Source: Rossellomorea sp. SC111
GTDB taxonomy: Bacteria > Bacillota > Bacilli > Bacillales > Bacillaceae_B
NCBI RefSeq assembly: GCF_024733565.1
Contig: NZ_JANIOC010000016.1
Location: 1-64,000 of the forward strand
Direction of reading: 5' to 3'
DNA: 64,000 nucleotides
The position numbers were made by a program, and so were the translations under genes. Position 1 is the first letter of the stretch. Every line of letters starts with the position of its first letter. Below, piece by piece: positions 24,321 through 33,425 of this stretch. The notes beneath the pieces were generated by a model that had not been told where the DNA came from, made no database searches, and saw nothing but the letters and a program-made list of their open reading frames with translations.

Positions 24321-24533
24321 ATTATAGTATATTGGGGGAGGTTGTCAAGGTTTCCTTTATCATGCAATTTACCTACTTATTCTTCTTAGGAGGAAAGGTT
24401 TAGAAAATAGATTTTCTTAAAGGAAAATAACTGAACTCAAGACTTTCCCAATAGTCGTTTTTAACCACCCCAAAAAGGGTAACCCTATACTAAATACCAA
24501 AATTTTCTTATATACCAATAGGAGGGACCAAAT

Positions 24534-25913
24534 TTGATCAGCCAAACGAGAGATATTGTCCAGAAATCATTAAATGCGTTACTAGAGGATCAGTCATTTT
24601 TACCGGAAGTGAAAGGTGAAAACAGAAAGAAAGCGTTTACGTCGTTGACGTCGATCCTGTCGACGCCGAATCACGTACATAAATCGTATCTGCGGATTCC
24701 GCTTGATGATGAGAAGGTAGTCCGTATCCCATCGTTCCGCGTTCAGCATAATAATGCCCTCGGACCTTATAAGGGCGGGATCCGTTTCCATGAGTCGGTG
24801 AATGAGGAAGAGGTCGTGAACCTGGCATCGTTGATGACGTTGAAGAATGCCCTTCATGACGTCCCTTTCGGAGGCGGGAAAGGCGGAATCATCCTGAATC
24901 CCCGTGAGTATTCGGAGAAAGAGCTTCACTTGATCGCAAGGAAATACGTCCAGTACTTCAGTGATATCCTCGGACCTGATAAGGATATCCCGGCTCCTGA
25001 TATGGGATCCGGCGAACGGGAAATGGACTGGATGATGGCGGAGTACAAGAGCATTCGTCCAGGCATGCCTTACAGGGGAAGCTTTACCGGGAAAAGCGTG
25101 GTGAATGGAGGGTCCCTTGGCCGACGGGAAGCGACGGGTAAAGGCGTGTTCTTTACATTCCGTTACCTCGTTCATAATTTCGTGAAGGAGCAGAAGAGCC
25201 TGCTGACGAAGACGGATAACGTGTTTGCGAAAACAGCCCTCGATTATGAGGACCGTCCCTTGACGATCGCCGTCCAGGGATTCGGGAACGTTGGATCGGT
25301 AGCAGCCCTTGAAGCCCACCAGTCCACCCATCTTCAAAATAAAGTGGTAGCGGTGAGCGACCGGAATGTGACGCTGTACAATGAAGAGGGCCTGGACGTC
25401 CCAGCTCTTGTCGAGTTCACGATGAAGAATAAAGGTGACCTGCCGACTGAAAACAGCCAGTTGAAGGAAATAGGAGTAAAGGCGGAAATTCAAGAACGTG
25501 ATGAGGTCCTTTATCTGGATGTTGACGTTCTGATGCTTGCTGCCCTTGAAGATCAGGTGCACAAGGACAATGCAGGCAAAGTCAAAGCTAGGATCATCGT
25601 CGAAGGAGCGAATGCACCGATCACCACGGAAGCTGACACATACTTGAGTGAAAAAGGGGTCATCATCATCCCGGATATCCTGGCCAATGCCGGCGGGGTC
25701 ATCGTTTCCTACTTCGAATGGCTGCAGGGCAGGGAAACCCAGTTCTACACAGAGGAAGAAGTCTTCAACCTCCTCTACGACAAAATGAAATCCACCCTCG
25801 ACACCGTCCTGCCCCTATTCTTCGGAGACCCATTCCCACTCCGGCAGAACTGCTACATCCACTCCGTCATGAAACTATCGACGGTCCTCTATAGACAGGG
25901 AAAACTGTATTAA
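24534..25913 (+). CDS. Glu/Leu/Phe/Val-type dehydrogenase, probably glutamate dehydrogenase
   Basis: A 459-residue hexameric-type glutamate dehydrogenase interconverting glutamate and 2-oxoglutarate plus ammonia. The substrate-binding GPYKGGIRFHESVN, catalytic GGGKGGIILNPR and PAPDMGSGEREMDWM motifs are present, and the C-terminal Rossmann domain shows VQGFGNVGSVAALEA and EGANAPITTEADTYL with IPDILANAGGVIVSYFEW. It is longer than B. subtilis RocG/GudB (about 425), with an insertion before the Rossmann motif (KEQKSLLTKTDNVFAKTALDYEDR), so it is a distinct subfamily. TTG 24534 follows GGAGGGACC. A hairpin made of the dispersed repeat follows the gene. Confidence 0.88.
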   Translation: MISQTRDIVQKSLNALLEDQSFLPEVKGENRKKAFTSLTSILSTPNHVHKSYLRIPLDDEKVVRIPSFRVQHNNALGPYKGGIRFHESVNEEEVVNLASLMTLKNALHDVPFGGGKGGIILNPREYSEKELHLIARKYVQYFSDILGPDKDIPAPDMGSGEREMDWMMAEYKSIRPGMPYRGSFTGKSVVNGGSLGRREATGKGVFFTFRYLVHNFVKEQKSLLTKTDNVFAKTALDYEDRPLTIAVQGFGNVGSVAALEAHQSTHLQNKVVAVSDRNVTLYNEEGLDVPALVEFTMKNKGDLPTENSQLKEIGVKAEIQERDEVLYLDVDVLMLAALEDQVHKDNAGKVKARIIVEGANAPITTEADTYLSEKGVIIIPDILANAGGVIVSYFEWLQGRETQFYTEEEVFNLLYDKMKSTLDTVLPLFFGDPFPLRQNCYIHSVMKLSTVLYRQGKLY

Positions 25914-25918
25914 TATTT

Positions 25919-25973
25919 GAGGGACGGACCTCCATTCCTAGGAGCTGGTACTAGGAGTCGAGGTCCGTCCCTT
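25919..25973 (+). repeat. dispersed element, inverted pair acting as terminator hairpin (copies 5 and 6)
   Basis: GAGGGACGGACCTC (25919-25932) and GAGGTCCGTCCCTTT (25960-25974) are complementary and bracket a 27-base interior that includes a repeated CTAGGAG. The T-rich stretch CTTTGACTTTTTT after the second arm makes it look like a terminator for the dehydrogenase gene. Confidence 0.88.
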
Positions 25974-26074
25974 TGACTTTTTTCATCTTTGAATCTATTC
26001 CGGGAAGATGTTATAGTGGGTTTTAGAATGGGTTTGAACGAAACACTGATTTGGTCAGGGGGTTATGAAAAAGG

Positions 26075-26647
26075 ATGTCTATTGATCGAAGAGAGTTGAT
26101 TGTAGAAGCGGCGACGAAGTCTTTTTCGCTGTTCGGATATAAGGCGACGACGATGGATCAGGTAGCGAAGCTTGCGAATGTCGGGAAGGGAACGATTTAT
26201 ACGTTCTTTAAGAATAAGGATGAACTGTTCGAAGAAATCGTCTATAGCATGGTAAGGGAAATGAAATCGTCAGCAGATCTTGCCATCCAACCTGACAACA
26301 GCTTTTATGAAAATGTCCACGAGGCATTGATTACGCTTCTTGAGTACCGGACCGAGCATCAGCTGATGCTGAAGCTGATCGAGGAAGAGAAACAAATCGG
26401 TACACGTGCCGTGGAGGAAATGCTTCATCATATTGAAAATGAACTGATTGCCTTTGTAAAAAGCAAGATTGATCGGGCTATGGAGAGTGGGCAGATCAAG
26501 CCTTGTGATTCAGAAATCATTTCATTTATCTTATTGAAAGTATACATTTCCCTTGTGTCCGATTGGGAACGGAATCACTCACCCCTATCGTCTGAAAAAA
26601 TTGCCGCAATCATGGAGGATTATTTACTGAAAGGATTATCCACGTAA
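26075..26647 (+). CDS. TetR-family regulator (YhgD-like)
   Basis: A 190-residue TetR repressor. The helix-turn-helix is FSLFGYKATTMDQVAKLANVGKGTIYTFFKNKDELFEEIV (described in two parts: residues about 18-40 and 41-57). The C-terminal ligand domain is of the YhgD type. It precedes the yhgE-like gene by about 70 bases on the same strand, as in B. subtilis yhgD-yhgE, so it probably represses itself and that gene. Confidence 0.9.
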   Translation: MSIDRRELIVEAATKSFSLFGYKATTMDQVAKLANVGKGTIYTFFKNKDELFEEIVYSMVREMKSSADLAIQPDNSFYENVHEALITLLEYRTEHQLMLKLIEEEKQIGTRAVEEMLHHIENELIAFVKSKIDRAMESGQIKPCDSEIISFILLKVYISLVSDWERNHSPLSSEKIAAIMEDYLLKGLST

Positions 26648-26718
26648 ATGGTCCTTTCTTTTTTGGAGCCCTATGACCAAATGGTGAAAATAGTCATATA
26701 TTCGAAAGGATTGATAAA

Positions 26719-29445
26719 ATGAAAGGATTGCATTCACTGAAAGGTGAATTTCGTAACATCTTTACGAATAAGACCTTGTTGATTGCCGTCTTAGCCGTGT
26801 TGTTTATCCCTGTGTTATACAGTGGAACATTCTTATGGGCATTCTGGGATCCGTACGGTCAGGTGGATCAGCTCCCTGTTGCCGTCGTCAACAATGATAA
26901 AGGTGCCGACTTTAATGGAGAAAAACTGACGATCGGAGAAGACTTTGTAGAAGACTTGAAAGAGAACGACACATTTGATTGGAGATTCGTAGATGAAGAG
27001 AAAGCTGATCGGGGTCTTGAGAACCGGGACTATTATTTGAAAATCGAAATCCCGGAAAATTTCTCTCAGCATGCGACGACCCTCGAGGATGTGCATCCTG
27101 AGAAATTGGAACTCGTCTATACGGCCAATCAAGGCTCAAACTATCTTTCTTCTAAAATAGGAGACTCGGCGATTGAGAAGATTAAGGAAGAGGTATCGGG
27201 TGCGGTCACGAAAACCTATGCCGAATCGATGTTTGACCAGATCAAGGAGGTCGGGGACGGACTGACTGAAGCGAGTGATGGAGCCGGGGAGCTGAACGAC
27301 AAGCTTGGCGACGCAACATCCGGTTCCGATGACCTTCATGACGGAATCGATTCAGCCCATGTAGGCGCCAATAAACTTTCCGACGGACTGGGAGATGCCG
27401 AATCGGGAGCGAATAAACTCGATGACGGTGTCGGATCCGTTGCTGAGGGTGCGAATAAACTTGAAAATGGAGTCAACTCAGCCCAGAACGGGGCAGGCGC
27501 CCTGAAAGAAAACATCGGCAAAGCCCAAAACGGAGCCAAGGATCTGAACGGCGGGATCAACAGCGTGAATAGCGGAGCTCAAACGTTAAATGAAAAGCTT
27601 CAGGAACTCGCCGGGAAGTCCACTGCTTTTTCAACAGGGGTCGATTCAGCTTACGCCGGCTCTAAAAAAGTGTCGGCCGGCCTTCAATCCTTTGATGCAG
27701 CCCTCACGCAAATGACAGAAGGGAATCAAGAACTTCTGACCGGCGCGAAGGACTCACAGGATGGAGCAAAAGGACTTGCAGGTGGTCTTCAGGAGTCACA
27801 GGCCGGATTGAATAAAATGAATAGTAATCTGCCTGCACTCGCAACGGAATCAACAGAGGTTGCCTCTCAAGCTGAAGCTTTATCCGGGAAGGCAACTGAA
27901 ATCAGCAATGATGTGAACGGTGCAGATACCGGTTCAACCGAGGTCAGTCAAGGACTTCAAGAGGCAGAGGCCAATGTCAATGCCTTGATTGCACAGGAAC
28001 AGGATCCGGCACAGAAAGAAAAGTTGAAAGAGTTGAAAGCATCTCTTAATGGTTTGACTAGTAAAAGTCAGAACGTAACCGATAAAGTGTCTCATGTATC
28101 AGGTGCTGCTTCTGCATTCGACACTCAATCGAAAGAATTGTCCACGAAGGCCCGGGAACTCTCAGACAATCAGATGGCATTAACGGCAGGATTTGATAAG
28201 ATTACTAAAAACCAGGCGACATTAGCAGAAGGGGCAAATTCCCTGCTGGGTGGCCAGGCCCGTCTTGTTGGGGGCCTTTCCCGAGTGAAAGAAAAGATTT
28301 CAGACGCACAAAAAGGAATCGACCAACTTATTGACGGAAGCACCGCCTTAACGACAGGCCTCGGTAAACTCGACGATGGAACCGATGCCTTACAAAAAGG
28401 ATCCGCGAAACTTGCCAAAGGATCCTCGGATCTGGCTGATGGAACGAGCCAATTATCTTCAGGCTCCGATCAGCTAGTCAACGGTCTCGGCGGCTTGTAT
28501 GACGGATCCGGGAAATTGTATAACGGACTTGGAGAGCTCTCGAAAGGATCGAATGATCTGTCGGAAGGACTTGGAATGTTCTCATCCAAATTCAAGGATC
28601 TAATGAGCGGACTGGGAGAACTCCGGAACGGGTCTACAGACTTATCATCCGGTCTTGGGAAGCTTTCAAACGGTTCAACGGATCTGACAGACGGCCTGAA
28701 TAAACTGACGGATGGATCATCCGAGTTGAAAAACAAGCTTGCGGACGGCGCTGAAGATGTGAATGACGTCAACGCCAATGACGACATCTATGATATGTTC
28801 GCAAAACCTGTCACCTTGACAGACAAACCGATCCACGATGTACCGAACTATGGAACGGGCTTCACCCCGTACTTCCTGTCACTCAGCTTATTTGTCGGGG
28901 CCCTCGTGATTTCGATCATCTTCCCGATGCGGGAACCGGCTGTCACGCCGAGGAGTGGATTCGGGTGGTTCATTGGGAAATTCGGCGTTCTCATGTTTGC
29001 AGGGGTGTTTCAGGCACTGTTGGCAGATTCTATTCTTTTATGGGGACTCGGCCTTGAAGTGACCAGTATCCCGCTCTTTATTATGATGAGTATCCTGGCG
29101 AGCTGGACGTTCTTATCAATCGTCCAATTCCTGGTGACCTCCCTTGATAATCCAGGGCGATTCATCGGGATTCTCATCCTGATTTTACAATTGACGAGCA
29201 GTGCAGGTACCTATCCAATTGAACTGGTCCCTGAATTCCTGCAGCATTTCTCAAACTTCCTGCCGATGACGTATACGATCAATGCGTTCAGGGCCATCAT
29301 CTCCACAGGGGATTATGCGTTCATGTGGCATAATGTGATATTCACCCTCCTCTTCTTATGTGTTGCCATGGGAGGGACCATCCTTTATCTCACATTCAGA
29401 TTTCGCATCCTGCGCAGGAAGCATTATCGGGAAATAGAAGCATAA
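26719..29445 (+). CDS. yhgE: YhgE/Pip family large membrane protein
   Basis: A 908-residue ABC-2-like membrane protein. One transmembrane helix near the N-terminus (LLIAVLAVLFIPVLYSGTFLWAF) is followed by a very long extracytoplasmic region, residues about 45-700, rich in repeating units of the L-x-x-G-x-x-x-L-x-x-G kind (ANKLDDG, AKDLNGG, SSDLADG, STDLSSG), and about five C-terminal helices (LSLFVGALVISIIF to FLCVAMGGTILYL). The Pip protein of Lactococcus is a phage receptor, and YhgE/EsaA-like proteins can be secretion-system components; no ESX/type VII genes are adjacent here. Likely controlled by the TetR regulator upstream. Confidence 0.9.
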   Translation: MKGLHSLKGEFRNIFTNKTLLIAVLAVLFIPVLYSGTFLWAFWDPYGQVDQLPVAVVNNDKGADFNGEKLTIGEDFVEDLKENDTFDWRFVDEEKADRGLENRDYYLKIEIPENFSQHATTLEDVHPEKLELVYTANQGSNYLSSKIGDSAIEKIKEEVSGAVTKTYAESMFDQIKEVGDGLTEASDGAGELNDKLGDATSGSDDLHDGIDSAHVGANKLSDGLGDAESGANKLDDGVGSVAEGANKLENGVNSAQNGAGALKENIGKAQNGAKDLNGGINSVNSGAQTLNEKLQELAGKSTAFSTGVDSAYAGSKKVSAGLQSFDAALTQMTEGNQELLTGAKDSQDGAKGLAGGLQESQAGLNKMNSNLPALATESTEVASQAEALSGKATEISNDVNGADTGSTEVSQGLQEAEANVNALIAQEQDPAQKEKLKELKASLNGLTSKSQNVTDKVSHVSGAASAFDTQSKELSTKARELSDNQMALTAGFDKITKNQATLAEGANSLLGGQARLVGGLSRVKEKISDAQKGIDQLIDGSTALTTGLGKLDDGTDALQKGSAKLAKGSSDLADGTSQLSSGSDQLVNGLGGLYDGSGKLYNGLGELSKGSNDLSEGLGMFSSKFKDLMSGLGELRNGSTDLSSGLGKLSNGSTDLTDGLNKLTDGSSELKNKLADGAEDVNDVNANDDIYDMFAKPVTLTDKPIHDVPNYGTGFTPYFLSLSLFVGALVISIIFPMREPAVTPRSGFGWFIGKFGVLMFAGVFQALLADSILLWGLGLEVTSIPLFIMMSILASWTFLSIVQFLVTSLDNPGRFIGILILILQLTSSAGTYPIELVPEFLQHFSNFLPMTYTINAFRAIISTGDYAFMWHNVIFTLLFLCVAMGGTILYLTFRFRILRRKHYREIEA

Positions 29446-29447
29446 TG

Positions 29448-29478
29448 AAAACCGGAGACGTTGATCTCCGGTTTTTTT
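29448..29478 (+). terminator. yhgE terminator
   Basis: AAAACCGGAGA / TCTCCGGTTTTTTT with a six-base loop immediately after yhgE. Confidence 0.93.
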
Positions 29479-29540
29479 CGTCAAAGGGTGTCCTATCATC
29501 ACCCCTTCCCCTATATAAAAGGTGAAAGGAGGTGAGGCAC

Positions 29541-29759
29541 ATGGCAACAGCGGATCTGAAGTCGACGAGAATTCGTCTCGCTTACAATGACGGCCAGGAT
29601 GAGAAAGGGAAGCCTAAGTTCGCGTACAAGTCGTACAGCTACATCAACGCCCTGGCATCAGCCGATGAAATGAACAGTGCGGCATTATCCATCGCAAGTC
29701 TTTCATCCAAAACGCTTTTCAACGTTGAGAAGCTACAGAGTTTTGACATTAATGAGTAA
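29541..29759 (+). CDS. DUF1659 small protein
   Basis: A 72-residue protein (ATADLKSTRIRLAYNDG; GKPKFAYKSYSYINALASAD) of the DUF1659 family. ATG 29541 follows AAAGGAGGTG with six bases between, so the ORF does not begin at the GTG within that site. It forms a pair with the DUF2922 gene 40 bases downstream, an arrangement common in Bacilli. Function unknown; both are small, soluble and without cysteines. Confidence 0.85.
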   Translation: MATADLKSTRIRLAYNDGQDEKGKPKFAYKSYSYINALASADEMNSAALSIASLSSKTLFNVEKLQSFDINE

Positions 29760-29799
29760 TCGAAGGAGAGTGATATCAGATGGGAAGGAGGTATAAACG

Positions 29800-30018
29800 A
29801 TGGCAAAAGTATTGGAACTGGAATTTAAAACCGAAGCGGGGAAGTCAGCGAAGTTATCCATCAATGACCCGATCGAGCCGATTGATACGGTGGCTGTGAA
29901 AGCAGCGATGGACAATCTGATCACGACCAATGTGTTCGCAAGTGCGACGGGCGCATTTGTGAGTGTGGAAGGTGCTCGCGTGGTGGAACGTAATGTGACG
30001 GATTATGATGTGATGTAG
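29800..30018 (+). CDS. DUF2922 small protein
   Basis: A 72-residue protein (KVLELEFKTEAGKSAKLSINDP; VAVKAAMDNLITTNVF) of the DUF2922 family, starting at ATG 29800 behind AAGGAGG. The conserved pattern of a strand, the phrase with SINDP and a helix with KAAMD..I is clear. Paired with DUF1659 upstream. Function unknown. Confidence 0.85.
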   Translation: MAKVLELEFKTEAGKSAKLSINDPIEPIDTVAVKAAMDNLITTNVFASATGAFVSVEGARVVERNVTDYDVM

Positions 30019-30030
30019 TGAGTGGTGTTA

Positions 30031-30071
30031 AAAGGGGCAGCGGAAACCATTACGGTTCCCGCTGCCTTTTT
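30031..30071. terminator. terminator between convergent genes
   Basis: AAGGGGCAGCGGAAACC / GGTTCCCGCTGCCTTTTTT with a five-base loop. Strong for the plus-strand DUF2922 gene; the reverse orientation has a shorter T-run for the minus-strand phosphorylase gene. Confidence 0.88.
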
Positions 30072-30073
30072 TC

Positions 30074-33000
30074 TTATACATATACTTCAATCGTATTTGC
30101 TTCCTCATGAAGCCATTTTTCAAGTTCCTGTTGCTTCAATTTGATCCCGCCTGAACGGTATCGGTTGGACAGGGATTCAAATCGTACTTCCTCCCCGTTC
30201 ACCACAACCCGTTTTGAATCAGGGTTGCCAAGATGATAGACGAAGGTGACAGGACGTTTCGTGATCTCGAAGTCCATTCTCAATCCGTCTAGCTTGTCTG
30301 GCAGCACCGGGTCGATGATCAAATCTTCCTGTTCTTGACGAACGCCCAAGCAATTTGAAATCAGCTGGTTCATATAGATTCCCGGCCCGCTGGAGTAGAT
30401 TCTCCATCCGCCTTTGACAGGTACGCTTCCGTCACGGAGTTCGTTGAAACGTTCCTGTGCTTCATAACGGGTATTGAATTTCCCGTCCGAACTGCTGAAG
30501 TACGCATTGCTTTGTCTTCTTTCCGCATTCGGGACGACGTCTTTCAGACCGATCGGGTTGATGATTTGTAATCCTTGCCACACTTCATCGGTTTTACCGA
30601 GCTTCGCCATGGCTTCAACATACCTGATATGGGCATGGACGTATTGAAGCCCGATTTCACGGCCGAAATTCGATGCCTGCTCGGCCCGTCTGAAGTGGGT
30701 GCTCACACCGCCTTCATACTTGGCAGGGCGGTTCATCAAGCGCACGCCGTCGGGACAATACAGATGCTCTTTGACCAATTGATAGTGCGTGTCTGCCTGC
30801 TCCGGTGTGAATAATTCTGAAATGATGCTCCGGTTCATGGGCAGCAGGCGGTAATGGATACCGGTCTTTGTATCTGTTGGATGCACCATGAACTCTGGGT
30901 TCCCTGGCTCTTCCATGTAAACAAACCCGGGGATGACCTCGTCCTTCAGAATATAGGTGTTGAAATCCTTCTGTATTCCCTGAGCCAGTGCCCTGATCTC
31001 CTGTGCCTCCTGATCAAATGTACCTTCAAGAACGGTTGCCAGTTTCTCAAGTACCTGATAGGTGAGGGCGACGGTCCAGCTGCTTGCCATGTATTTTTTT
31101 AATTGAGCATTGGCGGGCTGCAAGGTATCGTCCCAATCTCCATCACCATAGGAAGATAAGAAGGTGTCGTGGAGGAAATTCTCCTTGATGTAGGAGATTT
31201 CTTTTTGAATATGATGAAGCAGTGTTTCTTTTCTTTCTGTAAAACCAAATCCGTTCCGTTCTGTATATGGGATTCTCTCTTTCAAAATGCTGTAATCGTT
31301 CGTCGCAGCGATGTAGTCGCCGACGACTTTCAGCGGCCAGACGATGATATCCCCGTGGCTGTCATCCTGTTGGAACTTGTGGTAACGGTCAAACATGAAC
31401 CACTGCGGCCAGTTTCCGTCATCTTCATACTGATGTGAGTAGACGGTCTTGATGATATCTTTAACAGATTGATAGTTTTGGGTAGCCATAAAGTATTCCG
31501 TCGGCCCCTGGCATACGTCGCGGGTACCCCATGCCGCGCCGCCGTATTGTTCCAGTCCGTGTGGGACGGAATAATGGACAAGCATATTATGGGTGTACCA
31601 CCAGGCGAGGGAGTTCACCTTCTCTAACTCTGCAGGTACATCGTCGCCTAAGGATAGCCTGAATCCATTCATGACCTTATGATAATAGGCGCGATACGAT
31701 TCGATTTCTTCCGTTAAATCCCGTGCTTTAAACGGTTGCTTTTCCCCGTCGATCAATCCCTGGATTGTCATACTCCATTCGGACGTTTCATTTACATCGA
31801 TGACAATCAAGGAGGCAGAATTCTTTTCAACGTTATGAATCATTCTTTCTTCGGTCCCGACTTCAATGGAAGCACCGTCGACTTTCATCCTGTAGAGCAA
31901 ATTCGGGAAAACCTCACTGCTCTCTGACTGTCGGTCTGCTGAGACCGTCAACCCGTTTTCCCCTTCTTCCACATGAAACCCGACTTCGTATTCGTGGTTG
32001 TTCATCGTGACCTGGTTCGTGACAAGGTAGCGGTAGTGACGGTTGTTTTTTGATTCAACATGAAGCGTGACTTCTGGTGAATCGACGACTGTGTAGTTGG
32101 TGACGATGATCGTATCATCTGCCGTTTTATAGTACCAGCGGGCATAGTTGAACCCAAGTTCAAACATGGACGGCATGGCGAGTAATCGATACGATCCGTC
32201 CGACTCGATGTATATCCGCTGACCGGACGTTTTCATGACATTCAGATGATTTCGTTGATTCGTCAGCATTTTGTTGAAGGACGTGTTGCCGACAACGAGC
32301 TGTGAATTGAATAATCCATACATGAATGAAGTTGTGGTGATTGTATCTTCCTTCAATTGATGGTTGTTCCCCGACATCAGAATATGCCCATGGGGTCTTT
32401 CCGTCATCAATTCTTTTTCTTTCAGTACGACATGTTCATGGGTTTCAGTAAAGAAGGAGAGGAGTGAATCCCCTTCGCGCTCTTCATTATGTCTGGTAGG
32501 GAAATAGGCTCCGACTTCTTCCTCGGTCATGGATAGAGAAGAAAGTGGATCACCGAATTCCGGGTTCAAACGCACCTGCACTTTTAATGGAGCGAATTCA
32601 GATTGAACCTGTGCCGCTTCTTTCCATGCGGCTTCTATATCTTCCTGAAACTCTAGTGAAGAAATGGCCGCTTCATGATTTTCTTTGAAGGCGCCATAGA
32701 AAACAATATGCGTCGACCCGTTCAGTTGTACTTTTTCTGATTGAAGCGCTGTATAAGCAAACTCATATTGATAGACTTCGTTTGCCAGGGATGCGCTTTT
32801 TAACGCTTCTGGCTCATTTGTATCTTTATATGTCAGTCCATAAAATTGAAATCCGTCCGTGGAGTAGCCGCTTGTCTTGCAGAGGGATCCCTGTTGGATA
32901 TAAGGGAACCCGCTTGATTGGGGCTGGTTCTGCCGGGAGCAGAGGGCGTAGCCTTTCTCTTCATCCTGAAACACTTTGTGGTCGATGTACTGTGACATAT

Positions 33001-33406
33001 AGGCTTCGTTGGAGCGGACGGCCCCGATATCTGCAAGACCGAGATCCTGTCCGTAAATGACGTCCACTTCAGCGTTCGTCCCATCAAGCGACACATCCCA
33101 GAACCATACGCCTTTTTCTGTTAAGGTAAACGTGACTTCGTATGAAATCGTTTCATATGTTCCCGTCCATCTGACCTGTGATTCAGCGAATTGGACGTTG
33201 CTTGATGACTTCACCCCGATAAGAGGGATGGAGTGGATTCCTGAATGCTCATGGATGCGCAGATACAGATTATTGAGAGAGCCGTCGATGGGATTCGTCA
33301 TCAACTGATTGATCATATTTTGTTTATGTGTGACGGCGAATAGATCGCCACTTTTCAAAAATTTAAATTGTAGATCTCCTGATGTTACTTGAACATGTGA
33401 ATGCAT
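30074..33406 (-). CDS. GH94 phosphorylase, probably 1,2-beta-oligoglucan phosphorylase
   Basis: An 1110-residue GH94 enzyme: an N-terminal beta-sandwich region, an (alpha/alpha)6 catalytic barrel (LAWWYTHNMLVHYSVPHGLEQ; AAWGTRDVCQGPTEYFMA) and a C-terminal beta domain. The proposed acid catalyst is in SYGDGDWDDTLQP at about residue 750. The length and the genetic setting (GH3 beta-glucosidase plus a three-gene ABC importer) match the Listeria innocua and Lachnoclostridium 1,2-beta-oligoglucan phosphorylases rather than cellobiose phosphorylase (about 800 residues). It would release glucose-1-phosphate from imported sophoro-oligosaccharides in the cytoplasm; no signal peptide is present. GAGGGG precedes ATG 33406. 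Confidence 0.85.
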   Translation of the reverse strand: MHSHVQVTSGDLQFKFLKSGDLFAVTHKQNMINQLMTNPIDGSLNNLYLRIHEHSGIHSIPLIGVKSSSNVQFAESQVRWTGTYETISYEVTFTLTEKGVWFWDVSLDGTNAEVDVIYGQDLGLADIGAVRSNEAYMSQYIDHKVFQDEEKGYALCSRQNQPQSSGFPYIQQGSLCKTSGYSTDGFQFYGLTYKDTNEPEALKSASLANEVYQYEFAYTALQSEKVQLNGSTHIVFYGAFKENHEAAISSLEFQEDIEAAWKEAAQVQSEFAPLKVQVRLNPEFGDPLSSLSMTEEEVGAYFPTRHNEEREGDSLLSFFTETHEHVVLKEKELMTERPHGHILMSGNNHQLKEDTITTTSFMYGLFNSQLVVGNTSFNKMLTNQRNHLNVMKTSGQRIYIESDGSYRLLAMPSMFELGFNYARWYYKTADDTIIVTNYTVVDSPEVTLHVESKNNRHYRYLVTNQVTMNNHEYEVGFHVEEGENGLTVSADRQSESSEVFPNLLYRMKVDGASIEVGTEERMIHNVEKNSASLIVIDVNETSEWSMTIQGLIDGEKQPFKARDLTEEIESYRAYYHKVMNGFRLSLGDDVPAELEKVNSLAWWYTHNMLVHYSVPHGLEQYGGAAWGTRDVCQGPTEYFMATQNYQSVKDIIKTVYSHQYEDDGNWPQWFMFDRYHKFQQDDSHGDIIVWPLKVVGDYIAATNDYSILKERIPYTERNGFGFTERKETLLHHIQKEISYIKENFLHDTFLSSYGDGDWDDTLQPANAQLKKYMASSWTVALTYQVLEKLATVLEGTFDQEAQEIRALAQGIQKDFNTYILKDEVIPGFVYMEEPGNPEFMVHPTDTKTGIHYRLLPMNRSIISELFTPEQADTHYQLVKEHLYCPDGVRLMNRPAKYEGGVSTHFRRAEQASNFGREIGLQYVHAHIRYVEAMAKLGKTDEVWQGLQIINPIGLKDVVPNAERRQSNAYFSSSDGKFNTRYEAQERFNELRDGSVPVKGGWRIYSSGPGIYMNQLISNCLGVRQEQEDLIIDPVLPDKLDGLRMDFEITKRPVTFVYHLGNPDSKRVVVNGEEVRFESLSNRYRSGGIKLKQQELEKWLHEEANTIEVYV

Positions 33407-33425
33407 CGTTTTCCCCTCGATTCTT

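Noticed and set aside
24600-25562. 320-codon open frame on the minus strand
   Set aside because: Shadow of the glutamate dehydrogenase gene, with no start signal.
29780-29899. Overlapping frame starting at ATG 29780 behind GAAGGAG
   Set aside because: It has a passable ribosome binding site but lies out of frame over the DUF2922 gene, and its product (Arg/Trp/Ser-rich) looks like a shadow; DUF2922 has its own AAGGAGG site.
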